In this document: one piece after another, positions 45,915 through 55,569 of the stretch
Numbering within the stretch: the first letter of the stretch is position 1
Layout of the letters: each line of letters begins with the position of its first letter
Source: an uncultured Hungatella sp.
Lineage (GTDB): Bacteria > Bacillota > Clostridia > Lachnospirales > Lachnospiraceae
DNA length: 64,000 nt
Assembly: GCA_949879795.1 (NCBI GenBank)
Contig: CATLBR010000002.1
Coordinates: 1 to 64,000, forward strand
Reading direction: 5' to 3'
Position numbers and translations under genes: made by a program
The notes under the pieces: generated by a model
The model's database searches: none
What the model was told of the DNA's origin: nothing
The model's input: only the letters and a program-made list of their open reading frames with translations

Positions 45915-48900
45915 CTATTTATCCAGCGTGTCCTCAATTAAGTTCACCGAAACCAGGGTGGACACGCCCTTCTCCTGCATGGTAATGCCGTAAAGTCTGT
46001 CGGCGCTTACCATGGTCCCTCTTCTGTGGGTAATCACAATAAACTGGGTGTTCTTTGTCAGCTTGTGGAGATATCCGGCAAACCGGTCTACATTGGAGTC
46101 GTCCAGAGCTGCCTCGATCTCGTCCAGAAGACAGAATGGGGACGGTTTTAAATTCTGGATGGCAAACAGGAGGGCTATGGCTGTCAGGGCCTTCTCCCCG
46201 CCGGAGAGCTGCATCATATTCTGCAGCTTTTTGCCCGGGGGCTGTGAGATAATCTGAATTCCCGCCTCCAGGATATCTTCTCCCTCTACCAGTTCCAAAG
46301 TTCCGTGGCCTCCGCCGAACAGCTCTTTGAACACGTGGTCGAATTCCTGCCTGATTTCCTTGAATTTTTCTTCGAACTGCCTTCGCATACCTTCATCCAG
46401 CTCTGCTATGATTCCCAGAAGCGTCTCCTCCGCCTTCACCAGATCTTCATACTGAGCCTTCATGAACTCGTACCGCTCTGCCACCTCTCTGTAGTCCTCG
46501 ATGGCATTGACGTTAACATTGCCCAGGGCCCTGATAGAGGCTTTCAGCTGTTCCGTGTGCTTTTTCATGTCGGAGAGAACTGTCCAGTCCGGATTCTTAA
46601 GCGCCAAAGCCGTGGTAAAAGTCAACTCATACTCGCTCCACATATATTCAATATTGTGCTCCATACGCTCCTCCAGCTTTTCCTTCTGGCTCTGAAGGCG
46701 AAACAGTTCCTTGTCCAGACGGCTCTGACGTCCTGACAGTTCCTCACGCCGGTCAAACAGCTCCTTTTGCTCCTTTGACTTTTCTTCTTTCACGGCCAGG
46801 TGCTCCGCCACCTCTTGCTCCGCCTGAGCCGCCTCCCTGACAGCCTCCTCTATATGACCTTTCAGCTCCTCTATCTCTCTGTTTTTCCCTGCTATAACCT
46901 GATCACTCACATCCGTGCTGCCTGCCAGCTGCTCCAACTCTTCCTCCAGTTTCCCCATCTCTGCCCTGACACGCTTCACATTCTCCTGGACAAACTGATA
47001 CTTCTGCTGCAGGTTGGCGTTCTCCAGCTGAATAACCGACAAATCTTTTACCAGCTGCTCCCTCTGGCCTCTGGCCTCCTCCAGCTGTGCCGCCAGCTCT
47101 TCCACATTTCTGCTCTCCTGATGGTTCTGGGACTCCAGGCCGGAAACTCCTTCCGCCAATTCCTTCTGATTTCTCTCAATCTCCCGGATCTGCTCTTCCA
47201 GATGGCTGTTCTCCAGAACCATGTCCTGTGAGGACTCGGATATCTCCAGAATCTTGTCCTCAAGCTGGGACAGATTCATCCGGATCGTGTTCTGATCCAG
47301 GTATGCCTCCTGGCGCTGCTGCTTCAGCTGCTCCAGTTCTTCTCTCTGATATGTCAGCAGTCCCTCTTCCTCATCCAACTCCTTCTGAAGCTGCTCCGCA
47401 GCCCTCAAAGCCTTGTCACACAGTCTCTCCAGCTCCTCGATCTCTCTTCTTCTCCCCAGAAGGTTGCTGGTATTCTTAAAAGCGCCTCCGGTCATAGAGC
47501 CTCCCGCGCTGAAAAGTTCTCCTTCCAGAGTTACGATTCGCAAGGTATACTGGTACTTTCTTGACAGAGCGATAGCATGGTCGATGTTGTCTACCACCAC
47601 CACTCTCCCCAGAAGGTATCTGACCAGTCCCTCATACTGTTTTTCTGCCTGCACAAGCTGGCTGGCAAGGCCCAAAACTCCTGATTCCTCCAGAGCCTCC
47701 TTCTGTGTAAAGCCCCCCTTCTGTCCCACGCTGGTCAGAGGGAGAAAGGTAGCCCTGCCGTATTTGTTTTTCTTCAGATACTCGATGAGATGCTTGGCCG
47801 TGGTCTCCGAGTCCGTGACAATATTCTGAATGCTGCCTCCCAGCGCCGTCTCGATGGCTGTCTCATACTCTTTCTGGGTGGTGATGATATCCGCCACCAC
47901 GCCGTGGATTCCCCTGACCCTGCCTCTCACCTCCATGACCCGCCGGATGCTGCCTCCATAGCCCTCATACCTCTCTGCCAGATTCTTGAGAGATTCCAGT
48001 TTGGTAGAATCCGTGTGGTATTCCTGCTGTCTGTCATTCAGGTTCCGGGTCAGACGCCGCACCTCTGACTCCATCTCCCCGATCCTGCCCTCGCAGGTCT
48101 CCTGCTCTACGGCCAGGGCATCCAGACGGCTTTCTACCTGGGAGAGTTTTTTCATTTCCTCTTTTTTCAGCTCTTCCTGCACCGACTCATCGCTCTTTGA
48201 TTTTAAAAGTTTCTGAACCACTTCCGAGCGCCGCACCTGCACCTGTTCCAGCATAGCTTCATACCGCTGCTGCCGGGCTGTGAGAGATGCCTTTTCATTC
48301 ATGGTGAGGATGATCTGACTTTTCCCCGTCTCAAGTCTCTGATCCAAGAGCATGATGGCCTCGTCCGCCTGGCGGAGTGTCTCTTCGGATTGCTCCTGTT
48401 TTCGCTGCCCCTCTTTTACGTATCTGGATATCTGATCATCGTCTGACTTGTACTCCCGGATCTGCGCTCTCCGTTCTTCTATATCTCGACCGATCGTATT
48501 CATCCTGGAGCCTATATGCTCCGCGTTCATGCGCTCCGTGTTGATCTGTTCCCGAAGCACATTGATCCTGCCCTCCAGATTTCCTTTAAGCATGTTGGCC
48601 TGTCCTGTTTTGGCCTGTCCCTGGCGAATGGTCTCCTCCAGCTGTCTCAACGCCTGGTCCAGTTCTTCGTAGGTGGTCCGGATCTGATCCGAAGCCGCCC
48701 TGGTCTCATCCAGGTCGCCGGACACTACGGCTGAATTTTCCTCAACGGTTTTTAACTGCCTGCGTATGTCTTCACTCTCATTTAAAAAAACATTGACCTC
48801 GTATTGTTTCAGTTCTTCTTTCAGACGCAGGTATTCTCTGGCTGTCTCCGACTGTTTTGCCAAAGGACCCACCTGTTTTTCCAGCTCCGATAGGATATCG

Positions 48901-49475
48901 CCGACCCGGACCAGGTTCTGTTTCTCATCCTCCAGCTTCTTCTGAGCGATGGTCTTCCTCCGCTTAAACTTCACGATTCCCGCCGCCTCGTCAAACAGCT
49001 CCCGACGCTCCTCCGGCTTGCCGCTGAGAATCTTGTCAATCTGGCCCTGACCGATGATCGAGTATCCTTCCTTGCCGATTCCTGTGTCGTAGAACAGCTC
49101 ATTGATATCCTTCAGCCGGCACGCGCTCCCATTGATCAGGTACTCGCTCTCCCCGGAACGGTAGATTCTCCGGGCCACGGTCACCTGATCATAGTCGATG
49201 GCCAGCTGATGGTCCTGATTGTCCAGCGTGATGGCCACATAAGCAAATCCCTGAGGTTTTCGCGTCTCCGTCCCTGAGAAGATCACATCCTGCATACTGG
49301 CGCCTCTCAGCTGCTTGATTCTCTGCTCGCCCAGCACCCACCTGACCGCGTCTGCCACATTGCTCTTACCGCTCCCGTTTGGCCCTACAATACCTGTAAT
49401 ACCGTTGTGAAACTCAAACAGGATCTTGTTGGCAAAGGATTTGAATCCCTGTACTTCGATGCTCTTTAAATACAT
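45915..49475 (-). CDS. smc: Chromosome segregation ATPase SMC
   Basis: Condensin-type ATPase that loads with ScpAB and arranges the chromosome. 1186 aa: N-terminal Walker A GPNGSGKSNVADAVRW (from residue 32), two long coiled coils, hinge about residues 515-640 (with GYGGSIRRVMEV and VADIITTQKEYE), and the C-terminal signature LSGGEKALTAIALLFA with Walker B FCLLDEIEAALDDSN. The start overlaps rnc by 10 bp and AGGTGA precedes it. Confidence 0.97.
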   Translation of the reverse strand: MYLKSIEVQGFKSFANKILFEFHNGITGIVGPNGSGKSNVADAVRWVLGEQRIKQLRGASMQDVIFSGTETRKPQGFAYVAITLDNQDHQLAIDYDQVTVARRIYRSGESEYLINGSACRLKDINELFYDTGIGKEGYSIIGQGQIDKILSGKPEERRELFDEAAGIVKFKRRKTIAQKKLEDEKQNLVRVGDILSELEKQVGPLAKQSETAREYLRLKEELKQYEVNVFLNESEDIRRQLKTVEENSAVVSGDLDETRAASDQIRTTYEELDQALRQLEETIRQGQAKTGQANMLKGNLEGRINVLREQINTERMNAEHIGSRMNTIGRDIEERRAQIREYKSDDDQISRYVKEGQRKQEQSEETLRQADEAIMLLDQRLETGKSQIILTMNEKASLTARQQRYEAMLEQVQVRRSEVVQKLLKSKSDESVQEELKKEEMKKLSQVESRLDALAVEQETCEGRIGEMESEVRRLTRNLNDRQQEYHTDSTKLESLKNLAERYEGYGGSIRRVMEVRGRVRGIHGVVADIITTQKEYETAIETALGGSIQNIVTDSETTAKHLIEYLKKNKYGRATFLPLTSVGQKGGFTQKEALEESGVLGLASQLVQAEKQYEGLVRYLLGRVVVVDNIDHAIALSRKYQYTLRIVTLEGELFSAGGSMTGGAFKNTSNLLGRRREIEELERLCDKALRAAEQLQKELDEEEGLLTYQREELEQLKQQRQEAYLDQNTIRMNLSQLEDKILEISESSQDMVLENSHLEEQIREIERNQKELAEGVSGLESQNHQESRNVEELAAQLEEARGQREQLVKDLSVIQLENANLQQKYQFVQENVKRVRAEMGKLEEELEQLAGSTDVSDQVIAGKNREIEELKGHIEEAVREAAQAEQEVAEHLAVKEEKSKEQKELFDRREELSGRQSRLDKELFRLQSQKEKLEERMEHNIEYMWSEYELTFTTALALKNPDWTVLSDMKKHTEQLKASIRALGNVNVNAIEDYREVAERYEFMKAQYEDLVKAEETLLGIIAELDEGMRRQFEEKFKEIRQEFDHVFKELFGGGHGTLELVEGEDILEAGIQIISQPPGKKLQNMMQLSGGEKALTAIALLFAIQNLKPSPFCLLDEIEAALDDSNVDRFAGYLHKLTKNTQFIVITHRRGTMVSADRLYGITMQEKGVSTLVSVNLIEDTLDK

Positions 49476-50173
49476 GCTTCACCTGTGTTTTCTTCTCTCA
49501 ATTTTATGATTCCCTTGTAGGCGGCCATACTCTCCGCCGCTTTCTTGGTTCGCCCGGTTCCACGGCCCACCTCGGTCTCTCCCACCAGCGCCCTGGCCTC
49601 AAACAGCTTGTTGTGATCAGGCCCCTCCTCGCGCACCAGTTCATAACTCAGAGGGTTCTCCCCCATAGCCTGCACCATCTCCTGTAAAATAGTCTTGCTA
49701 TCAAAAAAGAGCTGTTTATGCTCAATGTCATTTAAAATAAACTGTCCGATGAACTCTTTTGCACTAGCAAAACCACCATCCAGATAAATCGCTCCGATCA
49801 GCGCCTCCATGGCGTCGGAGACGATGGAATTCCTCTCTCTCCCCCCTGTGGCTTCTTCCCCCTTGCCCAGAAGAAGGTACTCTCCCAGGGAAATGTCCCC
49901 CGCGCACAGAGCGAGGGTGGGTTCGCAGACAATGCTGGCCCGCATCTTGGTCAGATCACCCTCAGGCAGTTTCTTGTATTTGTGATACAGAAAATCGCTG
50001 GACACTACCTCCAGAACCGCATCTCCCAGGAACTCCAGCCTCTCATTGCATTTGGACTTGTCCATGTGATGCTCGTTGGCGTATGAACTGTGAGTCATAG
50101 CCTGATGCAGCAGTTTCTTATTCTGAAATTCATATCCCGTCCTCTGTTCCAGTTCTCTCAACTGTCGATTCAT
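49466..50173 (-). CDS. rnc: Ribonuclease III
   Basis: Double-strand-specific endoribonuclease for rRNA and other processing. 235 aa: RNase III signature NERLEFLGDAVLEVVSSDFLY (in pieces, residues near 43-60), second catalytic acidic patch ERNSIVSDAMEALIGAIYLDGG, then a dsRNA-binding domain (DSKTILQEMVQ...GRGTGRTKKAAESMAA). I start at the ATG at 50173 although the ribosome site is weak; the extra 13 codons upstream fall in the acpP terminator. Confidence 0.94.
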   Translation of the reverse strand: MNRQLRELEQRTGYEFQNKKLLHQAMTHSSYANEHHMDKSKCNERLEFLGDAVLEVVSSDFLYHKYKKLPEGDLTKMRASIVCEPTLALCAGDISLGEYLLLGKGEEATGGRERNSIVSDAMEALIGAIYLDGGFASAKEFIGQFILNDIEHKQLFFDSKTILQEMVQAMGENPLSYELVREEGPDHNKLFEARALVGETEVGRGTGRTKKAAESMAAYKGIIKLREENTGEACI

Positions 50174-50200
50174 AAATGTCTCTCTCTTTCCTATATGACG

Positions 50201-50225
50201 AAAAAGCCCCACGCCAGGGCTTTTT
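50201..50225 (-). terminator. Terminator/attenuator between acpP and rnc
   Basis: On the minus strand: stem AAAAAGCCC / GGGCTTTTT around a 7-base loop, ending in a T-run, 12 bases after the acpP stop and about 27 bases before the rnc start. It should reduce transcription from plsX-acpP into rnc-smc-ftsY. Confidence 0.8.
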
Positions 50226-50237
50226 CATCAGTTGTTT

Positions 50238-50468
50238 TTAGTTCAGCGCATTCTTTATCTGCTCCACCGCGTCGCCGACAGTCACGATCTTCTCAGCTTC
50301 CTCCTGGGGAATCTCAATATCAAACTGTTCCTCGATGGCAGCGATAATCTCGAAAATATCCAGGGAGTCCGCACCCAGATCGTCCACAAATGTAGTGGAG
50401 GTCGTGATATCGTCCTCTCCCACATTCATTACCTCCGCAATAATCCCCTGTAACTTTTCAAACTCCAT
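50238..50468 (-). CDS. acpP: Acyl carrier protein
   Basis: 76-aa four-helix carrier of fatty-acid synthesis. The phosphopantetheine Ser lies in GADSLDIFEI. Acidic throughout. The start at the ATG at 50468 follows GGAAGG by 7 bases. 20 bp after plsX, the usual plsX-acpP order. Confidence 0.95.
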   Translation of the reverse strand: MEFEKLQGIIAEVMNVGEDDITTSTTFVDDLGADSLDIFEIIAAIEEQFDIEIPQEEAEKIVTVGDAVEQIKNALN

Positions 50469-50488
50469 AACCAAACCTTCCTTTCTTC

Positions 50489-51502
50489 TTATTCTTCCTG
50501 CTCTTTGTTTGGCAGCAGGCTCTCCTTTATTTTTTCGTTGATCTGCTGTTCTTTAAAGGTGACGCACTGGAGGATGGAATTGCAGACCTCATTGGCTTTG
50601 GAATTGCCGTGGGTCTTCACCACCAGTCCCTTTAATCCCAACAGCGGCGCTCCGCCGTACTGGCTGGCGTCAAACGCCTTCATGGTCTCCTTGAGGGCTG
50701 GCTTTACCAGAAGAGCCCCCACCTTGCTGCGGAGACTTGTCATCATCCCCTTCTTGACCATACCGATGAGAGTGGAACCTACCCCTTCATAGAGCTTTAA
50801 GATCACATTGCCCACAAAGGCCTCACTGACAATCACATCCGCTCCGCCATGAGGGATCTCCCTGGCCTCAATGCTCCCGATGAAGTTGATGTCCTCACAT
50901 GCTTTCAGCAGGGGAAATGTCTCTTTCACAAGGGCGTTCCCCTTCTCCTCCTCAGCGCCTATGTTCACGATGGCCACTCTGGGATGCTTAATGCCTATGA
51001 CATGTTCCATGTAAATAGAACCCATCCTGGCAAATTGTACCAGATGGGAGGGCCTGGCGTCAACATTGGCTCCGCAGTCGATGAGAAGAGACACTCCCTT
51101 CTCCGTGGGAATCAGCGGCGCCAGGGGTGGTCTCTCCACTCCCCGTATCCTTCCCACGATCACCTGGCCGCCGACCAGGATGGCTCCGGAACTCCCCGCA
51201 GACACGAAAGCGTCCGCCTCCTGCCGCTTTACCAGGTTCATGCCCACTACAATGGAAGAATCCTTCTTCTTCCGGATAGCATTCACCGGCGGCTCCTCCG
51301 TCTCGATCACCTCAGAGGCATGGACAATGGACAGCCTGTCCTCCGGATAGGTGCAGCCCGACAGCTCCGCCCGGATCTTGTCCTCCTGACCTACCAGAAT
51401 GACGCTCACCTGATCCCTCTTCTTCAGCGCGTCCACTGCCCCTTTAACCATCTCCGCAGGAGCGTAATCTCCACCCATAGCATCCACTGCTATCTTTATC
51501 AT
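50489..51502 (-). CDS. plsX: Phosphate acyltransferase PlsX
   Basis: Makes acyl-phosphate from acyl-ACP for phospholipid synthesis. 337 aa. The N-terminal KIAVDAMGGDYAP is the family hallmark; DCGANVDARP and the C-terminal GAPLLGLKGLVVKTHG segment follow. Start at the ATG at 51502 because AAAGGAG lies upstream. In many Firmicutes rpmF (L32) precedes plsX; here there is none within the 460-bp gap, only repeats and a promoter. Confidence 0.95.
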   Translation of the reverse strand: MIKIAVDAMGGDYAPAEMVKGAVDALKKRDQVSVILVGQEDKIRAELSGCTYPEDRLSIVHASEVIETEEPPVNAIRKKKDSSIVVGMNLVKRQEADAFVSAGSSGAILVGGQVIVGRIRGVERPPLAPLIPTEKGVSLLIDCGANVDARPSHLVQFARMGSIYMEHVIGIKHPRVAIVNIGAEEEKGNALVKETFPLLKACEDINFIGSIEAREIPHGGADVIVSEAFVGNVILKLYEGVGSTLIGMVKKGMMTSLRSKVGALLVKPALKETMKAFDASQYGGAPLLGLKGLVVKTHGNSKANEVCNSILQCVTFKEQQINEKIKESLLPNKEQEE

Positions 51503-51549
51503 GCTGTGATTCTCCTTTCGGCTCAAGGGCCTTAGATAATCTATTACAT

Positions 51550-51578
51550 AATATACTAGATATCTTTTTATAAATCAA
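51550..51578 (-). promoter_or_regulatory. Sigma-A promoter of plsX-acpP
   Basis: On the minus strand, -35 TTGATT (51578-51573), 17-base spacer, -10 TATATT (51555-51550). There is no FapR site that I can recognise beside it. Confidence 0.7.
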
Positions 51579-51610
51579 TACTGATTTTCACGAAAACGAT
51601 GAGCAGTGCG

Positions 51611-51673
51611 AAAAAGGATTTGCGGTCCGGGTCGTTGTGCTTGCACATAAGACCCGGACCGCAAATCCTTTTT
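51611..51673 (-). terminator. 23-bp perfect palindromic terminator
   Basis: Perfect 23-bp stem (51611-51633 with 51651-51673, arms AAAAAGGATTTGCGGTCCGG...) and a 17-base loop; ends in TTTTT on the minus strand. Framed by a 9-bp outer inverted repeat GAGCAGTGC (51601-51609) / GCACTGCTC (51722-51730). It lies between the vWA operon end and the plsX promoter, so it can end the vWA operon; the length of the stem and the outer repeat are more than a terminator needs. Confidence 0.8.
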
Positions 51674-51792
51674 CATAGGGCGAACGTCCGTGAGCGAGAT
51701 GGAGCGCAAAAGAATCGAACAGCACTGCTCCGCCATAAACCGGTATACCTGATCGTCTCCGCCCACAAGGCGCCCCCGCTTCCTACTAAATT
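51674..51792. other. Intergenic stretch with no recognised gene
   Basis: Between two hairpins. A short open frame on the minus strand over 51673-51909 has no ribosome site and overlaps both hairpins. The text CGAACGTCCGTGAGCGAG next to the big hairpin looks like part of a dispersed intergenic repeat rather than coding sequence. Confidence 0.4.
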
Positions 51793-51823
51793 AAAGGACA
51801 GTACCATAAAAGGACTGCCCTTT
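51793..51823 (-). terminator. First terminator after the vWA gene
   Basis: On the minus strand: AAAGGGCAGT paired with ACTGTCCTTT (one G-T pair) with an 11-base loop, followed by AATTTAG. About 140 bases after the vWA stop. Confidence 0.6.
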
Positions 51824-51962
51824 CGATTACAGCAGGATGATGAGTCGGACGACACTCTGCGACCCCTAAATCTGCTTTCTATATTAAACATATCAAAGAA
51901 AATAACCATATGATCCTGTTATCATTGTCTTAAGAAAAACCAAACATATCATGGCTGTATCA

Positions 51963-53153
51963 TCACTCCTTCGCCATCTCCGCCAGGTCCTGACCCTTAA
52001 GCGCCCTCTCCAGAAGCTCCGGCAGCTTCTGAGGATTACAGGCGAAGCAGGGAATCCCCATGCGGGCCACCTTCTCCGCCATCTGGGCGTCATAGTAAGG
52101 CTTCCCGCCGTCAGCGATGGCCAGAAGGCACACCACCGTCACTCCGCTCTCTTTGAGCTCCCCCAGCCGTCTTACTAGAGCCGCCCTGTTTCCCCCCTCC
52201 ATCAGGTCGCTGACCAGGAAAAACAGAGTCTTCTTAGGGTTCTCCACAAACCGGCTGCAGTAGGCCACGGACTTGTCGATATCCGTGCCTCCCCCCAGCT
52301 GAAATCCGAACAGCAGATCCACCGGGTCGTCGCATTTTTCCGTCAGATCCACCACCTGGGTGTCAAAGGCTACGATCCTGGTCTTTACCGATGCCATGCT
52401 GGCCAGAATACAGCTGATGATGGAGGAATAGATCACCGATTCCCCCATGGAACCGCTCTGGTCCACATCCAGGATGATGGTATACTTGTTGGCCGCTGTG
52501 GTGGAGGTGCGGTCAAAGAAATAATAATGCTCCGGGATAATCTTTTTCAGCTCCGGCCTGTAATTCTTGATTCCTCTTCTTATGGTGGTGGGAAAATCCA
52601 GGGCCGAGGCGGAGGGAATGGGGGAATGCTGCCTCTTGTTCACCGCCGCCGTCACCGCTCTTCTGATATCGCTTTCCAGAAGCTTGTTGATCTCCTCCAC
52701 GATCTTTTTCATAAATTCCCGGACGCTCTCCTTGCTCCTTTTGGGTACCTGGTCTTTCAGGAGGAGGATGGTGGTGGCCAGATTCATATCCGGCTCCAGG
52801 TTCTCCAAAAGCTCCGGCTCAAAGATCAGCTGTTTTAATCCGCACCGCTCCATGGCGTCCGCCTGTACGATCTTTACCAGATCTTTGTCAAAAAGGGTTC
52901 TCACATCCCCCAGCCACCGGGTGATCTGGGGGTTTGAAGGCCCGTGGCCTGCCCCTCTTCCCCCTGGTCCGAATCCGCCCTGGGAAGTGTTGTTGTAGAT
53001 ACAGGCCAGGGCCTGGTCCATGAGCCACTGCTCCTGGGAAAGGGAAAGTCCCTCTCCCCCGTTCATCTTGTCAAACCCTTCTTCACTGTCCTGGCCCAGG
53101 ATGAGACGCCACCTGGTCATGCGCTCCTTTAATTTCTCGTCAGATATCCCCAA
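51963..53153 (-). CDS. vWA-domain protein of the MoxR-vWA system
   Basis: 396 aa. The C-terminal half is a von Willebrand A domain with an intact MIDAS motif D-Q-S-G-S (Asp231, Ser233, Ser235 in DVDQSGSMGES), the threonine in GGGTDID, and the SDLMEGG loop. The first half is helical, with a Gly-rich stretch at 58-73. Such proteins act as metal-dependent partners of MoxR ATPases. I place the start at the TTG at 53153, nine bases after GGAGG and overlapping the previous gene by 14 bp; the ATG at 53120 is an alternative. Last gene of the operon. Confidence 0.88.
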   Translation of the reverse strand: MGISDEKLKERMTRWRLILGQDSEEGFDKMNGGEGLSLSQEQWLMDQALACIYNNTSQGGFGPGGRGAGHGPSNPQITRWLGDVRTLFDKDLVKIVQADAMERCGLKQLIFEPELLENLEPDMNLATTILLLKDQVPKRSKESVREFMKKIVEEINKLLESDIRRAVTAAVNKRQHSPIPSASALDFPTTIRRGIKNYRPELKKIIPEHYYFFDRTSTTAANKYTIILDVDQSGSMGESVIYSSIISCILASMASVKTRIVAFDTQVVDLTEKCDDPVDLLFGFQLGGGTDIDKSVAYCSRFVENPKKTLFFLVSDLMEGGNRAALVRRLGELKESGVTVVCLLAIADGGKPYYDAQMAEKVARMGIPCFACNPQKLPELLERALKGQDLAEMAKE

Positions 53154-55569
53154 AATCAAAATCCTCCAATCCTTCCAGCATCTCCATGGCATCGTCTGTC
53201 AGACTCTCATTGAGAATCTCGCTGACCTGTTCCGGGTTTACCTGCCAGATCTCTCCCAGATTCTCCGCGATCTGATTCTTCTCCATGGAAGAAAAATCCG
53301 CGAAAGCCCGGCGCAAAAACAGCAGAGCCCTCTTAAATTCTTCCTCATCCAGGGTATCCAGATATCCGCTCAGCTTCTCCCACAGGGTAAGGCGGGCGAT
53401 GAGGGCATAGTGATTTCTGGAAGACAGTCCGGCGAACCACCCGGCTCCCAGTTCCGCCGGGATTCCTCTGGAGAGACGCCGCTCCACCTCCCGTCCCAGC
53501 TCCTCGCTGTCCATGATCCCCTGTTCTAGGAGGATGGAGGCGGCCAGCCCGGAAAGCCGGGTATTTAAGTCGTCTCTGGCGGCAATCTGTCCCAGGACAT
53601 CTAAGAAACGGTCACTGTCCAGAAAATCATGGGTCACGCTGACTGTCTGAAGACGGCCTATGGCTGTGGCCAGGGCCCCTGCCGCCCCGTCGTCACAGGC
53701 GCATTCTCCCGGCAGGATCAGGCAGGCCCGAAGAAACAGCTGAGACAATATGGGGATCAGAGGCCTCCGGTCCAGTTTTCGGATATCTCCGTACTGGATC
53801 ACCACCGACAGGCTTCCGGCCGTGTCAGCAATCTGAGCCACCGTCGCGGCGTCCACGGCCATGGCCTGGAGATGGTCCAGAGCCGCCGACACCATAACAG
53901 GCATGCCGCAGTAGAAGGCCTCCTCCACGATCCCGGCCATCCCGGCGATCCCCTGACTCTCCTCCATCCGGTTTTTCAGCTCAAAAGCCGCCGCCTGCTC
54001 CACCGTATCACCTTTTAACACCGCCTCCACGATCTGGATCTCCGCCTCCGGTGTCCACCTTAAGTTCCACTGTTCCGCCCAGGTGGCATTGTCCTGGCGG
54101 GCTTTCTGGACCTGGGCAAACTGGATACCCAGCACTCTCAGACGATGGAGGAAAAAGGAACGCTCCAGATCGAGAAAAGCCGCTTTTTTCGTCTTGACCC
54201 TTAAGTTTTCCCTTAAGTCCAGGGAAAGCTCCGAGGCGGTGACGGATTTATATTTTTCCAGTTTCAGTTCCTTTAATTTCTGATAGAAATCCCTCTGTAT
54301 GGAGGTCTGGCTTACCCCCTGGGGAAGGCTTCCGATCTTGGTGCCGATCTCCGTGTCGGCGGCCGCCAGGGCTAATTCAGAAAAGGAACCGTGGCCCATA
54401 CAGGTAATGGCCCCATCCCGCAGATCCTTGAGGGTGGGGATCCTGCCGTCGTGAAGTCCGGCCAGGGCCCCCGCCAGTCTGGCCGCCTCCAGAACCTCAG
54501 CCGAGGATACCACCCCGCCGTGATTTCTCTGAAACGCCGCCAGACCCGTGAGATACCGCCTGGCCCCAAAGTCCGGCTCCTTCCTCAAAAGTCCCTGCCA
54601 CAGATATTCGTAGTAAGCCGGAGCCCGGTTTCCCGCGCCATAGCCGGAATGCTCCGAAAGCCGGTAGTAGGAATAGGGCATCAGGGTCTTCATGGACTCC
54701 AGACGGGGAAGGGCCTTCAGCTCTTTGTCCGTCATAGCCGGATCCCCGCCCAGAATCCCGTCCACATGGTAGGCTCCCGTGATAACCGCGATCTTTTCGG
54801 GCAAAATCCCTTCCTTTACGGCCTCTTCAATCTGCCTTCTCATAAAGGCTTCCCGGACCAGATTTTCCCCGTGGTCCCTGACGCTTCTGGAATCCAGCTG
54901 CCGCAGGGAGCGGCCGAACTCTTTGGCTCCCATCTCATACCCGGCAGCGTCTACGGCCTGCTCCATGGTCCGCTCCCAGAAGGTCTCGTGGTCCTTGTCC
55001 TGGCACTGTCTGTCAAGGGCCCGGTAGACGTCGAATTCTTCCTGGTCCTGTACAGTTTCCTGATCCGGCAGGGCTGCCTGTTCCTTACTTTTTCCAGCTT
55101 TCCCTGCCTTCGTCTCCCGGTCTGCCTCCTGGCTGCCACTCTGTCCCTGGTTCTTATCCGAGTCCTCCGTCTCCGCCTCCCGCTCTTTGGCTTTCCCGGT
55201 CTCCGCTTCCCATAAAGCCGCCTCCCTGGCCTCTCTGGCAGCTCTCATGCCGAGAAACACTTCCGAGGGCAGGTCGCAGAACCGGCACCTGCGTCCGTGT
55301 TCCCTGGCCCAGAGAAGGGCCTGATATTCCGGGGAATACTCGGCGAAGGGATAGAGGATGGTCCGGATGGGAAGCTCTTTTGTGTAGGCCATGACAGCGA
55401 CCGGAGGCTTTACCTCTTCCGCCCCTAGGTCTTCCATCAGATCCGTAAAATCACAGGGTCCCTCGATGAGAACCAGCCCGGGGTCTGTCCGGTCCAGAAA
55501 TTCCCTCACATAGTAAGCCCCCGCCGGGGAGAGATGGCGGATTCCAAATACAAAAGGCTGTCTCTCCAT
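53140..55569 (-). CDS. DUF5682-family protein
   Basis: 809 aa. N-terminal FVFGIRHLSPAGAYYVREFLD and LVLIEGPCDFTDLM, with VMAYTKELPIRTILYPFAEYSPEY, are typical of DUF5682 proteins found beside MoxR and vWA genes. Residues 130-190 are a charged low-complexity linker (Glu, Lys, Gln, Ser). Further on GAYHVDGILGG may be an active or binding loop, but no catalytic role is known to me. The ATG overlaps the MoxR stop as TGATG, so translation is coupled. Large central helical region; no membrane segments. Confidence 0.8.
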   Translation of the reverse strand: MERQPFVFGIRHLSPAGAYYVREFLDRTDPGLVLIEGPCDFTDLMEDLGAEEVKPPVAVMAYTKELPIRTILYPFAEYSPEYQALLWAREHGRRCRFCDLPSEVFLGMRAAREAREAALWEAETGKAKEREAETEDSDKNQGQSGSQEADRETKAGKAGKSKEQAALPDQETVQDQEEFDVYRALDRQCQDKDHETFWERTMEQAVDAAGYEMGAKEFGRSLRQLDSRSVRDHGENLVREAFMRRQIEEAVKEGILPEKIAVITGAYHVDGILGGDPAMTDKELKALPRLESMKTLMPYSYYRLSEHSGYGAGNRAPAYYEYLWQGLLRKEPDFGARRYLTGLAAFQRNHGGVVSSAEVLEAARLAGALAGLHDGRIPTLKDLRDGAITCMGHGSFSELALAAADTEIGTKIGSLPQGVSQTSIQRDFYQKLKELKLEKYKSVTASELSLDLRENLRVKTKKAAFLDLERSFFLHRLRVLGIQFAQVQKARQDNATWAEQWNLRWTPEAEIQIVEAVLKGDTVEQAAAFELKNRMEESQGIAGMAGIVEEAFYCGMPVMVSAALDHLQAMAVDAATVAQIADTAGSLSVVIQYGDIRKLDRRPLIPILSQLFLRACLILPGECACDDGAAGALATAIGRLQTVSVTHDFLDSDRFLDVLGQIAARDDLNTRLSGLAASILLEQGIMDSEELGREVERRLSRGIPAELGAGWFAGLSSRNHYALIARLTLWEKLSGYLDTLDEEEFKRALLFLRRAFADFSSMEKNQIAENLGEIWQVNPEQVSEILNESLTDDAMEMLEGLEDFDFGDI

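Noticed and set aside
51673-51909. Minus-strand 78-aa frame between plsX and the vWA gene
   Set aside because: Overlaps two strong hairpins, has no ribosome site and looks like a translated intergenic repeat.
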